Source of the DNA: Chlorobiota bacterium
GTDB taxonomy: Bacteria; Bacteroidota; Ignavibacteria; Kapaibacteriales; NICIL-2
Direction of reading: 5' to 3'
Assembly (NCBI GenBank): GCA_026415505.1
Contig: JAOAGY010000023.1
Location: 1-61,267, forward strand
Length of the DNA: 61,267 nt
The notes beneath the pieces were generated by a model, which worked only from the letters and a program-made list of their open reading frames with translations, did not search any database and had not been told where the DNA came from. Below, piece after piece: positions 50,465-60,520 of this stretch. The position numbers and the translations under genes were made by a program. How positions within the stretch are numbered: position 1 is the stretch's first letter; each line of letters starts with the position of its first letter.

Positions 50465-51093
50465 CACTCGCCCTGTTTTTGCAAGAGCTGGCGCATCGGT
50501 TCGATATGACGGATCAAAATCGCCAGGCAGATCGCAACCACGGCGAGTTTGAAAGGAACGACCTCGAACGGTTCGACGATCGCCATGGCACGGAGAAGCG
50601 CCCCCGGTGTGTTGACGATCAGAATCGCTGTTCCGAGTGTGCCGGCAACGTTGCCGACGTGAACGTGCCGTCGGACGGCAAAGTATCCCGTCGCGTACAT
50701 GAGCAGCCAGAGCACCAGCGGCAGCGGATTGATCGCCAGCGCGACACCTGCCGCCGGCGCCAAGCCGCGCCCGCCACGTCCGCCGAGAAACATGCTCCAA
50801 TTGTGACCGATGACTGCACTCGTTCCCGCTGCAACAGCGCCGAGAAAATCGCTGCTCACCAGTTGTGCCACGATGACCGCTGCTGCGCCTTTCGCTGTAT
50901 CGGCGAGCGCGACGGCGATCCCCACCCACGTCTTGCCGGTGACGTCGTAACTATTGCGCGCGCCGATGTTGCCGCTTCCTTCACGGCGCAAATCTTTGCC
51001 CACGAGCCGACGCACCACGAGCCATGCCGTCGGTATCGAACCAATCGCATATCCGAGCGCCGCTGCTACGAACGTTCCCACTTCGATGTGCAT
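50464..51093 (-). CDS. plsY: Glycerol-3-phosphate acyltransferase PlsY
   Basis: This 209-residue membrane protein transfers acyl groups from acyl-phosphate to glycerol-3-phosphate, the first step of phospholipid synthesis. Conserved motifs: GYAIGSIPTAW, REGSGNIGARN and GHNWSMFLGGRGGRGLA (usually FRGGKG, here GRGGRG). Five to six hydrophobic helices are visible. Its stop codon is at the edge of a palindromic repeat. It lies 15 nt after guaA, probably in one transcript. Confidence 0.92.
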   Translation of the reverse strand: MHIEVGTFVAAALGYAIGSIPTAWLVVRRLVGKDLRREGSGNIGARNSYDVTGKTWVGIAVALADTAKGAAAVIVAQLVSSDFLGAVAAGTSAVIGHNWSMFLGGRGGRGLAPAAGVALAINPLPLVLWLLMYATGYFAVRRHVHVGNVAGTLGTAILIVNTPGALLRAMAIVEPFEVVPFKLAVVAICLAILIRHIEPMRQLLQKQGE

Positions 51094-51108
51094 CGTCGGA
51101 GCATGCGA

Positions 51109-52665
51109 TCATTCCCACTCGATCGTTGCCGGTGGCTTCGACGTGACGTCGTAGCACACGCGGTTGATGCCGCGCACTTCGCTGGTGATGCGGCCGGCGA
51201 TGCGTCCGAGCACTTCGTGCGGCAGCGGATACCAATCCGCCGTCATGCCATCGGTGCTGGTCACTGCCCGAAGCACGCACACGTGCTCGTAGGTGCGGCT
51301 GTCGCCCATGACACCGACAGTCTGCACCGGCACGAGCACAGCGAACGCTTGCCAAATGACCGTGTAGAGTCCGGCGCGATGGAGTTCCTCGACGAAAATT
51401 TCGTCGGCATGGCGGAGTATCGCCAGCCGCTCGGGCGTCACCTCGCCGATGATGCGAATTGCCAAACCCGGACCCGGGAACGGATGCCGTTCGATGAACC
51501 ACTCCGGCACTCCGAGCGCGCGCCCGACTGCACGCACTTCGTCCTTGAACAACTCGCGGAACGGCTCGACCAGCGCCAGCTGCATCGCATCGGGCAATCC
51601 GCCGACGTTGTGATGCGATTTGATCGTCGCCGACGGTCCTTTGACGCTCTGCGATTCGATGACGTCGGGATAGAGCGTGCCCTGCACCAAAAACGCGACG
51701 TCGGGGAACCGCTCGGCTTCGCGTTCGAAGACCTCGATGAACGTATGCCCGATGATTTTTCGCTTCCGTTCGGGATCGGTCACGCCGCGCAGCCGCTCCA
51801 GAAACAGCGCGCTGGCATCGACGACCGCGAGAGGGATGTCGAAATGTTCGCGGAACAGTCGCGCGATCGTTTCGCTCTCGCGGGCGCGCATCAAGCCGGT
51901 GTCCACGTGGATGCAGTGGAGTTGGTCGCCGATGGCACGATGAACGAGCACTGCCGCGACGGTCGAATCCACGCCGCCGCTGAGCGCGCAGACGACACCG
52001 CGCGAGCCGACCTGCCGGCGAATGTTCTCGATGGCGCTCGCGATGAACTGCGTCGGCGTCCAGTGTGCCGAACAGCGGCAGATGCGACGAACGAAGTTTT
52101 CGAGGATGCGTGCGCCTTGTTCGGTATGGTGCACTTCGGGATGAAATTGCACGCCGCGTATCGGCAGCGTTCGGTGTCGAATGGCGGCATACGGTGCGCT
52201 GTCGGTGTGTGCAATCGGTTCGTAGTCGCTCGGCAGATCGGCGACCGCATCGCCGTGGCTCATCCATACGACGGTCGGCGAGGACACACCGTCGAAGAGC
52301 GGATCGTCGGGCACATCGAGCCACAGTTCGGCTCTGCCGTATTCGCGGCGCTGCGCCGGTGCGACGCGTCCGCCGCTTTGGTGTGCGATCAGTTGCAAGC
52401 CGTAGCAGATACCGAGCACCGGAATGCCGTGCTCGGCGGCGAGTTCTTCGACGCGGAACGACAACAGCGGTGCTCGGTCGTCATAGACGCTGGCTGGACC
52501 GCCGGAGAGCACCACACCGCGGGGCGAAGCTGCCAGCAGCGCATCGAGCGAGACGGTGTACGGCACGATCTCGGCATAGACGCCGCATTCGCGAATACGA
52601 CGCGCGATGAGCTGTGTAACTTGCGACCCGAAATCGAGGACGAGGACGTGTTCGGTGGCAGACAT
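51109..52665 (-). CDS. guaA: GMP synthase (glutamine-hydrolysing)
   Basis: The product (518 residues from [13 protein letters not shown]) converts XMP to GMP. The glutaminase domain has Cys87 (GICYGLQL) and His175/Glu177 ([10 protein letters not shown]). The ATP-pyrophosphatase domain has the PP-loop SGGVDST at 229-235, and the C-terminal dimerisation part ends with [20 protein letters not shown]. The upstream open frame is not GuaA-like. TAACTTCG, one mismatch from the local promoter form, lies 26 nt upstream. Confidence 0.97.
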   Translation of the reverse strand: MSATEHVLVLDFGSQVTQLIARRIRECGVYAEIVPYTVSLDALLAASPRGVVLSGGPASVYDDRAPLLSFRVEELAAEHGIPVLGICYGLQLIAHQSGGRVAPAQRREYGRAELWLDVPDDPLFDGVSSPTVVWMSHGDAVADLPSDYEPIAHTDSAPYAAIRHRTLPIRGVQFHPEVHHTEQGARILENFVRRICRCSAHWTPTQFIASAIENIRRQVGSRGVVCALSGGVDSTVAAVLVHRAIGDQLHCIHVDTGLMRARESETIARLFREHFDIPLAVVDASALFLERLRGVTDPERKRKIIGHTFIEVFEREAERFPDVAFLVQGTLYPDVIESQSVKGPSATIKSHHNVGGLPDAMQLALVEPFRELFKDEVRAVGRALGVPEWFIERHPFPGPGLAIRIIGEVTPERLAILRHADEIFVEELHRAGLYTVIWQAFAVLVPVQTVGVMGDSRTYEHVCVLRAVTSTDGMTADWYPLPHEVLGRIAGRITSEVRGINRVCYDVTSKPPATIEWE

Positions 52666-52691
52666 TACGGTGCAGGAAAAATTGCCGAGCG

Positions 52692-52699
52692 CGAAGTTA
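52692..52699 (-). promoter_or_regulatory. Possible -7 promoter element for guaA
   Basis: TAACTTCG on the minus strand differs from TAnnTTTG at one base and lies 26 nt before the guaA ATG. Confidence 0.3.
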
Positions 52700-52858
52700 C
52701 GGCACCCGTAGCGCGCAAGTGGAATCGCCGCTGCAAGCTGCCTGCGAGCAATTGAACGAACGTCGGGAGAAACGGGAACCACTGACGCAGCCGGTGCAAC
52801 TTTTTCCCCTGCCGTGCGTTTGTGTGCCTGCCGCTGTCGAACAACTCAACGTTTGCTC

Positions 52859-54196
52859 ATGCAGCGATTGTTTCTCCTTGTGCTCCTTGCGCCGCTCGCG
52901 ATGGCGCAAACAGCCGGTGATCTTCCGCCGGTGCTCACACTCGACGAATGCATTGCAATCGCTCTGCGCGAAAACCCCACACTACAGCGCGAGCAGAAAA
53001 ACGTCGAGATCGGGCAAAGCGCACTGACGCGAGCGTTCGGAGCATACTTGCCCAGCATCAACGCCTCGGCAGGATACTCGCGACAGCTCAACGTCGAGGG
53101 CGGACGTGCCGTCAACATCGGCGGACAAGTGTTCGTGCTCGGTCCGCCGGAACCGAATTCGTACTCGCTGAGCGCTATTGCGTCGTACAACCTCTTCAAC
53201 GGATTTGCGCGCGAGGCGACCTACAGCCAAGCACGCAACGAACTCGATGCTGCGAGCCTTTCCTACGAGCGCACGCGGCAACAGATCGTCTTCCAAGTGC
53301 GCACGCAATATCTCGACGTTCTCCGTGCGATGCAGACTGTTCGCGTTCGCCGAGAAAATCTCGAACTCGGTCGCCAGGAATTGGCGCGAGTGCGAGCGCT
53401 CTACGACGCCGGGCGAATTCCGATCACCACCGTCTATGCACAAGAAGCCGATTTGGGCACGCGCGAGTTGGACCTGCTCACGGCGGAAAACGCACTGGCA
53501 CAAGCCAAAGCGGTGCTGCTGGCGACGATGGGACTGCCGCCGGATCGTCAGGCAGAATTCGCCGAAGCATCGGTGCCGACGACGATCACCGATAGCGACA
53601 TCGCCGCGTTCCGCAAAGAGATCGGTTCACCGGCAGCAGTGCTCGCAACTGCACTGGAACGCCGCAGCGACTACCGCGCACTCTCGGCTCGCGTTCGCGC
53701 TGCCGACGATGCCGTATCGGTCGCGCAGGCAGCGTTCATGCCACAGTTGAACCTTGCCAGCGGTTGGTCGTGGTCCAACACGCGCGTTGCGCAGTTCAGC
53801 GAGTTCGGACGCTACTTCGTCAGCATGAACGTGCAAGTGCCGATCTTCGACAATTTCGGTGCCGCCACACAGCGCCAACAAGCTGTGCTGCAGATGGAAC
53901 AGCGCCAGCTCGAACAGCGCCAGCTCGAACAGCAAATCCGCACCGAGGTTCGCCAAGCACTGCTCGAACTCGATGCAGCCGAAAAACAGCTCGACATCAC
54001 TGCGCGTGCGCTCAAAGCAGCCGAACTGAACTTCAACGCCGCCAGCGAACGTTTCCGCGTCGGTGCCGGCACACAACTCGAATACCTGACGGCATCGAAT
54101 CAGCTCGTTTCGGCGCGCATCAACCGCATCGCAGCCATCTACGGCTACCGCGCAGCACAGGCGCGCGTTCGCTTGGCAATGGGTACGCTCCAATAA
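52859..54196 (+). CDS. tolC: TolC-family outer-membrane efflux protein
   Basis: The product (445 residues from MQRLFLLVLLAPLAMAQ, a signal peptide) has the two internally repeated halves of outer-membrane efflux proteins: LTLDECIAIALRENPTL and the long helix near residues 145-200, and again LERRSDYRALSARV onwards. TolC trimers form the exit duct for efflux pumps. It is first in a plus-strand run with a MacA-like adaptor and MacB-like ABC subunits, spaced 9 nt or overlapping, so it is probably a dedicated exporter. Confidence 0.88.
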   Translation: MQRLFLLVLLAPLAMAQTAGDLPPVLTLDECIAIALRENPTLQREQKNVEIGQSALTRAFGAYLPSINASAGYSRQLNVEGGRAVNIGGQVFVLGPPEPNSYSLSAIASYNLFNGFAREATYSQARNELDAASLSYERTRQQIVFQVRTQYLDVLRAMQTVRVRRENLELGRQELARVRALYDAGRIPITTVYAQEADLGTRELDLLTAENALAQAKAVLLATMGLPPDRQAEFAEASVPTTITDSDIAAFRKEIGSPAAVLATALERRSDYRALSARVRAADDAVSVAQAAFMPQLNLASGWSWSNTRVAQFSEFGRYFVSMNVQVPIFDNFGAATQRQQAVLQMEQRQLEQRQLEQQIRTEVRQALLELDAAEKQLDITARALKAAELNFNAASERFRVGAGTQLEYLTASNQLVSARINRIAAIYGYRAAQARVRLAMGTLQ

Positions 54197-54205
54197 CCAC
54201 AGGTA

Positions 54206-55462
54206 ATGCCGATGAAGAAAACATCGAAACGCTGGATCGTCATCGCAGGCGCGATCGTCGCAATCGTTGCAATCGCTGTTGCGCTGTCGGGACGCGGCAA
54301 TGGCAATGCCGTCGAAGTTCGCGTGGACACCGCAGCCTACCGCACGATCGTCCAGGAAGTCTCGGCGACGGGTAAGATTCAGCCCGAAGTCGAAGTGAAA
54401 ATCTCTTCCGAAGTCAGCGGGGAAATCGTCGCACTTACGGTCAAGGAAGGCGACCCTGTCCGGCGCGGGCAGTTGCTTGTGCGGATTCGTCCGGACCTGC
54501 TCGAAACGCAACTGGAGCAGTTTCGTGCTGCCGTGCGTGCTGCCGAGATGGGCGTCGAAATCGCCAAAGTCGAACTCGACCGTACCGAACGCGAGTTGCG
54601 CCGCGCCACCGAACTCTACGACAAAGGTTTTCTTTCCAAGCAAGAATTCGAAACCGCCAAAGCAGCTTACGAGCGCGCTGCGGGGCAGTACCAATCGGCG
54701 CTGGCGGAGAAATCGCGTGCACAAGCTACGCTCCGCCAAGGCGAGCTTTCGTTCAGTCGCACGGCGATTTACGCGCCGATCAGCGGTGTGGTCACCAAAC
54801 TCAACGTCGAGGTCGGCGAAAAGGTCGTCGGTACCGCACAAATGCAAGGCACCGAGCTTCTCCGCATCGCCGATCTCGACACGATGAACGCGATCGTGGA
54901 AGTCAACGAAAGCGACGTCGCGCTCGTTCACATCGGCGATTCGGCGTTTGTGCGTGTGGATGCATTCCGCGACAGTGTGCTCGTCGGGCGCGTGCTCGAA
55001 ATCTCGCATTCGCCGCTGGAGAAAGCTGTCGGCACGCAGGAAGAAGTGGTCAACTTCCAAGTGAAGGTGCGCCTGCAGTCGCGCGACACGCGCTTGCGAC
55101 CGGGCATGACGTGCGTGGCGGACATCCGCACTGCGCGACGCGACAGCGTACTGGCTGTGCCGATCCAGGCGGTCACTGTCCGCTACGACGACGAGCGCGA
55201 CGGCGAATCGAACGCCCAAGCGACAAAGCGCACAGCGAGCAAACAGCAAATCGTGTTCGCCGTCACTGGCGACCGTGTGCGCATGCGCGAGGTGAAAACC
55301 GGTATCAGCGATCGCGGTTACATCGAAATCGTCGCTGGATTGAAGCCGGGCGAGGTGGTCGTATCGGGTCCATACAGCGCCATCGCACGCACGCTGCGCG
55401 ACAGCAGTCGCGTACGCATCAAGTCGCGGACGGAACGTTCCACTACTGCATCGGCACCATGA
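54206..55462 (+). CDS. MacA-like periplasmic adaptor (HlyD/RND family)
   Basis: The 418-residue product has an N-terminal membrane anchor ([18 protein letters not shown]), a barrel-sandwich domain ([34 protein letters not shown]), a long helical hairpin (residues about 105-175) and a beta-barrel plus MP domain. This is the membrane-fusion layout that links inner-membrane transporters to TolC. It lies 9 nt after tolC and overlaps the ATPase gene by 4 nt. Confidence 0.9.
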   Translation: MPMKKTSKRWIVIAGAIVAIVAIAVALSGRGNGNAVEVRVDTAAYRTIVQEVSATGKIQPEVEVKISSEVSGEIVALTVKEGDPVRRGQLLVRIRPDLLETQLEQFRAAVRAAEMGVEIAKVELDRTERELRRATELYDKGFLSKQEFETAKAAYERAAGQYQSALAEKSRAQATLRQGELSFSRTAIYAPISGVVTKLNVEVGEKVVGTAQMQGTELLRIADLDTMNAIVEVNESDVALVHIGDSAFVRVDAFRDSVLVGRVLEISHSPLEKAVGTQEEVVNFQVKVRLQSRDTRLRPGMTCVADIRTARRDSVLAVPIQAVTVRYDDERDGESNAQATKRTASKQQIVFAVTGDRVRMREVKTGISDRGYIEIVAGLKPGEVVVSGPYSAIARTLRDSSRVRIKSRTERSTTASAP

Positions 55463-56187
55463 CAGAGCAGCCGCTCATTCTGCTCGACGGCATCACCAAG
55501 CACTACCGCATGGGCAGTGAAATCGTCGAAGCGCTGCGAGGTGTGAGCCTCCGCATCGAGCGCAACGAATACGTGGCGATCATGGGTCCGTCGGGATCGG
55601 GCAAATCCACGCTCATGAACATTATCGGTTGCTTGGATTGGCCGACCAGCGGTCGGTATTTGCTCGATGGCGTGGACGTTTCGTCGCTGGGCGACGCCGA
55701 GCTGGCAGCGATCCGCAATCGCAAGATCGGATTTGTCTTCCAAACGTTCAACCTTTTGCCGCGCGCGACAGCGCTCAAAAACGTCGAACTGCCGCTCGTT
55801 TATGCCGGTGTCGCGCCCGACGAGCGTCGGCGTCGTGCCATCGCAGCGCTCGAAAGCGTCGGTCTCGGCGATCGGCTGCGTCACAAACCGCCGGAGTTAT
55901 CCGGTGGGCAGCGGCAACGGGTGGCGATCGCACGGGCGCTCGTGACCGAACCCTCGCTGATTTTAGCCGACGAGCCGACGGGCAATCTCGATTCGAAAAC
56001 CGGCGAAGAAATCATGGCGCTGTTCGAGCGCATCTGGCGCGAGGGCAACACGGTCGTTCTCGTCACGCACGAAGACGACATCGCCCGCCATGCGCGTCGC
56101 ATCGTTCGCATTCGCGATGGGCACATCGAGTCCGACGTGTCCAATCCGCATCCGGTGTCGGTCGAATCGGTCAGCATAGAGCGATGA
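55459..56187 (+). CDS. MacB/LolD-type ABC transporter ATPase
   Basis: The product (242 residues from ATG 55459) has Walker [10 protein letters not shown], the Q-loop [13 protein letters not shown], signature [15 protein letters not shown], Walker [10 protein letters not shown] and a His switch VTHEDD. The MacB/LolD group powers mechanotransmission-type export rather than substrate transport through the membrane. It is a separate subunit, unlike E. coli MacB where ATPase and permease are fused. It overlaps the adaptor and the first permease gene by 4 nt each. Confidence 0.95.
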   Translation: MTEQPLILLDGITKHYRMGSEIVEALRGVSLRIERNEYVAIMGPSGSGKSTLMNIIGCLDWPTSGRYLLDGVDVSSLGDAELAAIRNRKIGFVFQTFNLLPRATALKNVELPLVYAGVAPDERRRRAIAALESVGLGDRLRHKPPELSGGQRQRVAIARALVTEPSLILADEPTGNLDSKTGEEIMALFERIWREGNTVVLVTHEDDIARHARRIVRIRDGHIESDVSNPHPVSVESVSIER

Positions 56188-57437
56188 AGCGCGCGATCGG
56201 ACAGTCGGTCGAAGTTCTGGCGAGCGCCGTCGAGTCGCTGCGCGCCAATCCGCTGCGATCGCTGCTGACCAGTCTCGGTGTGATGATCGGTGTGGCGTTC
56301 GTGTCGCTGATGGGCTGGGCACTGCGCAGCTTGGATGCTGCGTGGGAAGAAACGCTCTCGACGCTCGGTTCGGACATGCTCTACGTGGACAAGTGGAATT
56401 GGGCAGGCGGCGGCAACTGGCGCGCGGCGATGAATCGCAAAAACATCACCATCGAGCAAGCCGAAGAAATCGCTGTGCGTCTCCGCACCGCCGAGTTGGT
56501 CTATTTCAGCGCCGATGCATGGGGACAAACCATCGCGACCGGCGATCGCCGTGTCGGCAGCATCGTGGTCGAAGGCACGATGGCGGTTTTTGCTCAGCTT
56601 CCGAGCACGACGCTCGCCGATGGACGCTTTTTTTCGGAGATCGAAGAGCGCAGCGCTGCGCCGGTCGCTGTCGTCGGCGACGGCATCGTGCAAACGCTCT
56701 TCGGCGGACGATCGCCGATCGGTGAAACGATTCGCATTCGGGGGCGCAGTTTCACGATCATCGGCACCATGCCCAAGCGCGGGACGATCTTCACCGACTT
56801 TCTCGATCGCACGGTGTACATCCCGCTGCCGACGTTCTTTGCGCTCTACGGTCGCCACGGACGCAGCGTGACGATCGCCGCCAAAGCACGCTCGACTGCG
56901 GAACTCGACGATCTCCGCGACGAACTGACCGGCGTTGTCCGTGCAGTGCGGAACGTGCCGCCCGGTGCGCCCGACGATTTCGCGATCAACGAAGCGCAAG
57001 TCTTCCGCGACCAGGTCGCCAACATTCGCGCCGTCATTTGGTCGGTCGGCATCGGACTGACGGCACTGTCGTTCTTGGTCGGCGTCATCGGCATCACGAA
57101 CGTCATGTTCGTCGCCGTCGTCGAACGGACGAAAGAAATCGGCATCCGTCGTGCCGTCGGCGCGCGACGCAGCGCGATACTGGCACAGTTCCTCGTCGAG
57201 GCGATGACGCTCTGTGTCGCTGGTGCTCTCGTCGGTGTCGTCGTGTGCAGTCTGCTCGTGCTCGTCATCGGACTTGCAGCACGCCAGTCGGTGTCGTTTC
57301 TGTTGCCGATGCTGCCAGCCGACATCGTGATTGTTGCGGTTGCGATTTCGGTCGTGGTCGGCATCGTCGCGGGTTTCGTGCCGGCGCTTCGTGCGGCACG
57401 TCTCGATCCGGTCGAAGCACTGCGGTACGAAGCATGA
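56184..57437 (+). CDS. MacB/FtsX-type ABC permease, first of two
   Basis: This 417-residue permease has four transmembrane helices: one near residues 25-48 and three in the last 130 residues. A large periplasmic domain lies between (MacB_PCD). The C-terminal FtsX segment contains [20 protein letters not shown] and ends [11 protein letters not shown]. It shares the ATPase gene by a 4-nt overlap and is followed by a similar but different permease (4-nt overlap), so a heterodimer is likely. Confidence 0.9.
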   Translation: MKRAIGQSVEVLASAVESLRANPLRSLLTSLGVMIGVAFVSLMGWALRSLDAAWEETLSTLGSDMLYVDKWNWAGGGNWRAAMNRKNITIEQAEEIAVRLRTAELVYFSADAWGQTIATGDRRVGSIVVEGTMAVFAQLPSTTLADGRFFSEIEERSAAPVAVVGDGIVQTLFGGRSPIGETIRIRGRSFTIIGTMPKRGTIFTDFLDRTVYIPLPTFFALYGRHGRSVTIAAKARSTAELDDLRDELTGVVRAVRNVPPGAPDDFAINEAQVFRDQVANIRAVIWSVGIGLTALSFLVGVIGITNVMFVAVVERTKEIGIRRAVGARRSAILAQFLVEAMTLCVAGALVGVVVCSLLVLVIGLAARQSVSFLLPMLPADIVIVAVAISVVVGIVAGFVPALRAARLDPVEALRYEA

Positions 57438-58672
57438 GAGCGGTCGAATACATCGCCTCGGCGTTCGACACGTTTCGCTCGCAGCCGGTGCGCACAGCGC
57501 TGACGCTGGTGAGCATCGCAATCGGGATCGTTGCGATCGTCGGGGCAGGCGGTGCTGCATCGGCATTGGAGCGTTCGCTGATGGACGAAATCACCGCGTC
57601 GGGGGCATACACACTGGTTGTTCAAAGAACTCCGAGCATCATCACCAGCGGCGAGGAGTGGCGTCGCTACATGCGCCGGCGACCGATCACGTTCGCGCAG
57701 GCGAGCCAGTATCAGCGCCTCATCGAGCAAAGCGGCGCAGAAGCAATGCTCTTCAGCTCGGCTCCCGCAATGACGATTCGCTTCGAGAATCAACACACCG
57801 ATCCCGACGTTACGCTCGTCGGGAGCGACGAACAGTTTTTCCCGCTCCGCAACTACCGCATCGGGATCGGTCGTGCGCTCGTCGGCGACGACATTCTGCA
57901 TGGACGCATGGTCGCCGTCATCGGCAACGACGTTCGGCAGGACCTTTTTCCGGCGGGCACCGATCCAGTCGGCAAGGAAATTCAGATTCGCAACCAGCGC
58001 TTTACGGTCGTCGGCGTGATGGAGCCGAAGGGCGGCATTTTCGGACAGAGCCAAGACAACATGGTGATCGTGCCGATATCGGCGTTCGTTCGACATTTCG
58101 CCGACGAGTGGAACTACTCGATCGCGATTTTCGTGCGTGCGCGAAGTCAAGAGCACTTGGAGCACGTGTTCGACGAAAGCATCGGCATACTGCGTAGCAT
58201 TCGCAACGTGCGTCCCGGCGAGGAGAACGATTTCGAGATCGAGCTGCTGGCATCGATCGCCGATCGGCTCGGATCGTTTTTGCGCTTTGTGGGATTGTTC
58301 GGTGCGTTTTGTGGAGCGATTGCGCTCGTCGCAGCCGGTGTCGGCATCATGAACATCATGCTCATCAGCGTCAAAGAGCGCACGCGCGAAATCGGCGTTC
58401 GCAAGGCGATCGGCGCGACGGTCCGCTCGATTCTCGTGCAATTTTTGGTCGAGGCGATCGTGCTCTGCCAGGTCGGTGCGCTCGGGGGTATCGTGCTCGG
58501 AGCACTGCTCGGCGCAGCGCTTTCGATGCTCGCCGGCGTCGAGGTTACCGTTCCTTTTGGCTGGGCAGTCGTCAGCGTGGCGCTCTGCACGCTCGTCGGC
58601 GTTGCCTTCGGCGCGTATCCAGCATGGAAAGCAGCGCGCCTGAGCCCCATCGAAGCGCTTCGTTACGAATGA
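57434..58672 (+). CDS. MacB/FtsX-type ABC permease, second of two
   Basis: This 412-residue permease has the same layout as its neighbour: one N-terminal helix ([20 protein letters not shown]), a periplasmic domain, and three C-terminal helices with [20 protein letters not shown], ending [10 protein letters not shown]. The periplasmic domains differ clearly, so it is not a recent tandem duplicate. It probably pairs with the previous permease on one ATPase dimer. It ends 25 nt before nagZ. Confidence 0.9.
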   Translation: MRAVEYIASAFDTFRSQPVRTALTLVSIAIGIVAIVGAGGAASALERSLMDEITASGAYTLVVQRTPSIITSGEEWRRYMRRRPITFAQASQYQRLIEQSGAEAMLFSSAPAMTIRFENQHTDPDVTLVGSDEQFFPLRNYRIGIGRALVGDDILHGRMVAVIGNDVRQDLFPAGTDPVGKEIQIRNQRFTVVGVMEPKGGIFGQSQDNMVIVPISAFVRHFADEWNYSIAIFVRARSQEHLEHVFDESIGILRSIRNVRPGEENDFEIELLASIADRLGSFLRFVGLFGAFCGAIALVAAGVGIMNIMLISVKERTREIGVRKAIGATVRSILVQFLVEAIVLCQVGALGGIVLGALLGAALSMLAGVEVTVPFGWAVVSVALCTLVGVAFGAYPAWKAARLSPIEALRYE

Positions 58673-58697
58673 CCACCATCACCGAAGAACATTCGAC

Positions 58698-60188
58698 GTG
58701 AGCACGATCGCACAACGAATCATCGCACGATTGCATCCATCACGGTTCGGCGAGGAAAGCTACCGCACTGCCCTGCAGCGTTTGGTCGAACGCGGTATCG
58801 GCGGTTTTTGCATCATGGACGGCACGCTCGAGCAGGTTGCCGAGACAATCGGACAGCTTCGCCACTGGGCGGATCGTCCGTTGCTGTTTGCCATTGACGC
58901 GGAAACCGGCTTGCGCATGCGCATCGAGGATGCTGCGGAGTTTCCGCATGCCTACGCACTCGGTCTGCAACCGCCGAGCGTAACCGAAGAGGTATCCTCG
59001 GCGATTGCGCGGAGTCTCCGCGGACTCGGCATCGCCTGGAATTTCGCGCCGGTGGCGGATATTCACAGCAACGATCGCAATCCGATCATCGGGATTCGGT
59101 CGTTCGGCAGCGATCCTGTGCGAGTCGTCGAACACGTTCGCGCGTGGATCGCTGGTCATCGTCGCGAGGGCGTCGCCTCGTGCGTCAAGCATTTTCCGGG
59201 TCATGGCGACGCCAGCGTCGATTCGCACGTCGAGGTGCCGATCATCGCTGCGCCGCTCGAGCAGCTCGTCGAGCGTGAACTGGTGCCGTTTTTCGCAGCG
59301 ATCAAAGAGGGCGTGCCATCGGTGATGGTCGGTCATTTGTCGGTGCCGGCGCTCGATGCGACGGGAGAAATTGCATCGCTGTCGCAAGCGGTCGTCGAGG
59401 GATTCTTGCGCGAGCGGTTCGGTTACGATGGCGTCATCGTTACCGATGCACTCGACATGCAGCCGATACGGCAGCGCTTGTCCAGTGGCGAGGCGGTCGT
59501 GCGTGCATTGGCAAGTGGCGCCGACGTCGCGTTGCTGCCAGCCGATGCCACCGAAGCGATCGCTGCCGCAGAGTCCGCCTTCGAGCGCGGTGAACTTTCC
59601 CACGACGAGCATCGCCGCGCAGTGGCACGCATCGAGCGTATTGCAGCAGGATTTGCCGAGCATGTAGCGATCGAGGTATCGCAATCGGAACTGGCGCAGG
59701 TGGCGCTTCGAGCCGCACGTGGCGCGGTACGCATCGCCGGCGATCGGAGAGTGCTGCCGCTGTCGCAGTATGCGCACGTGGCGGCGTTCGCCGTCGTCGG
59801 TCCGGACGATCCGCTCGATGCACCGACGGAGTTTTTCCACTACCTTGCGCAGCTCTACGGCGGGAACATGGACGTCGGCTTCGTCTCTGGTGAAATCGCC
59901 GATAGCGACGTTGCCGATCACGTCGAAGCGGTGCGCGATGCCGAGTGCATCATTGTTGCGGTATTCGATCGTCCGCGAGCGTACCGACAGCCCATCGAGC
60001 ATACCACCGAAAGGCTCACGGCTGCGCTCGAGCGCCTTGCCGAAGGGAAACGGCGAGTGTTGATCGTTGCAGGTTCGCCTTCGCGGTCGCTCGAATTTCC
60101 GGCAGAAGTCGTGCTGTGGACGTTCTCCAATAGCAGTCCCTCGTGTGCCGCTGCTGCGCTGGCGCTGGTCGAACGCGAGGAGTGGTGA
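58698..60188 (+). CDS. nagZ: Beta-N-acetylhexosaminidase (GH3, NagZ-like)
   Basis: This 496-residue GH3 enzyme starts with GTG at 58698. The NagZ motif is KHFPGHGDASVDSH, with the Asp175-x-His177 dyad, and the nucleophile is Asp250 (IVTDALDM). NagZ removes GlcNAc from muropeptides during wall recycling. The protein is longer than Proteobacterial NagZ (about 340 residues), with an extra C-terminal domain like two-domain GH3 enzymes. There is no signal peptide, so it is probably cytoplasmic. Confidence 0.85.
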   Translation: MSTIAQRIIARLHPSRFGEESYRTALQRLVERGIGGFCIMDGTLEQVAETIGQLRHWADRPLLFAIDAETGLRMRIEDAAEFPHAYALGLQPPSVTEEVSSAIARSLRGLGIAWNFAPVADIHSNDRNPIIGIRSFGSDPVRVVEHVRAWIAGHRREGVASCVKHFPGHGDASVDSHVEVPIIAAPLEQLVERELVPFFAAIKEGVPSVMVGHLSVPALDATGEIASLSQAVVEGFLRERFGYDGVIVTDALDMQPIRQRLSSGEAVVRALASGADVALLPADATEAIAAAESAFERGELSHDEHRRAVARIERIAAGFAEHVAIEVSQSELAQVALRAARGAVRIAGDRRVLPLSQYAHVAAFAVVGPDDPLDAPTEFFHYLAQLYGGNMDVGFVSGEIADSDVADHVEAVRDAECIIVAVFDRPRAYRQPIEHTTERLTAALERLAEGKRRVLIVAGSPSRSLEFPAEVVLWTFSNSSPSCAAAALALVEREEW

Positions 60189-60233
60189 AGGTTCCTCGCC
60201 GGTCGTGCTGAATGCATCTTTTGTTATTCGCCC

Positions 60234-60442
60234 GTCATGCCGAACTCGTTTCGGCATCTCGCCTCACCACACCGCCCGTCATGCTGAACGTGGTTCAGCA
60301 TCTCGGCAAAGACCCTGAAACAAGTTCAGGGTGACACGCTGCGGTACTGTCATGCTGAACGTGGTTCAGCATCTCGAAAGACCCTGAAACGAGTTCAGGG
60401 TGACGACGGAAGGAATGAGACCTCGAAACAAGTTCAGGGTGA
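60234..60442. repeat. Cluster E: about 6 palindromic repeats between nagZ and metH
   Basis: The 332-nt gap 60189-60520 holds six palindromes, alternating ATGCYGAA and ACCCTGAA stem types and orientations. The rest of the gap carries the inverted repeats before metH described separately. Confidence 0.9.
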
Positions 60443-60478
60443 CATGGGGAACAAGAGCAAGACACCGAAACAGTACCG

Positions 60479-60509
60479 CGAGTGAATTTTGCACTCGGTA
60501 TCCGGATAC
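60479..60509. promoter_or_regulatory. Two adjacent inverted repeats upstream of metH, possible operator
   Basis: CGAGTG/CACTCG (60479-60497) flanks AATTTTG, which with the preceding G resembles a -7 element (GAATTTTG). It is followed directly by the 12-bp palindrome GTATCCGGATAC (60498-60509), 11 nt before the ATG. Confidence 0.35.
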
Positions 60510-60520
60510 TGTTGTGCCTG

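Noticed and set aside
50479-52755. 758-codon plus-strand frame opposite plsY and guaA
   Set aside because: It spans two well-supported genes and the product is low-complexity Arg/Asp/His-rich.
60443-60520. Possible SAM or cobalamin riboswitch before metH
   Set aside because: The region is only about 78 nt and shows two simple inverted repeats, not a riboswitch core.
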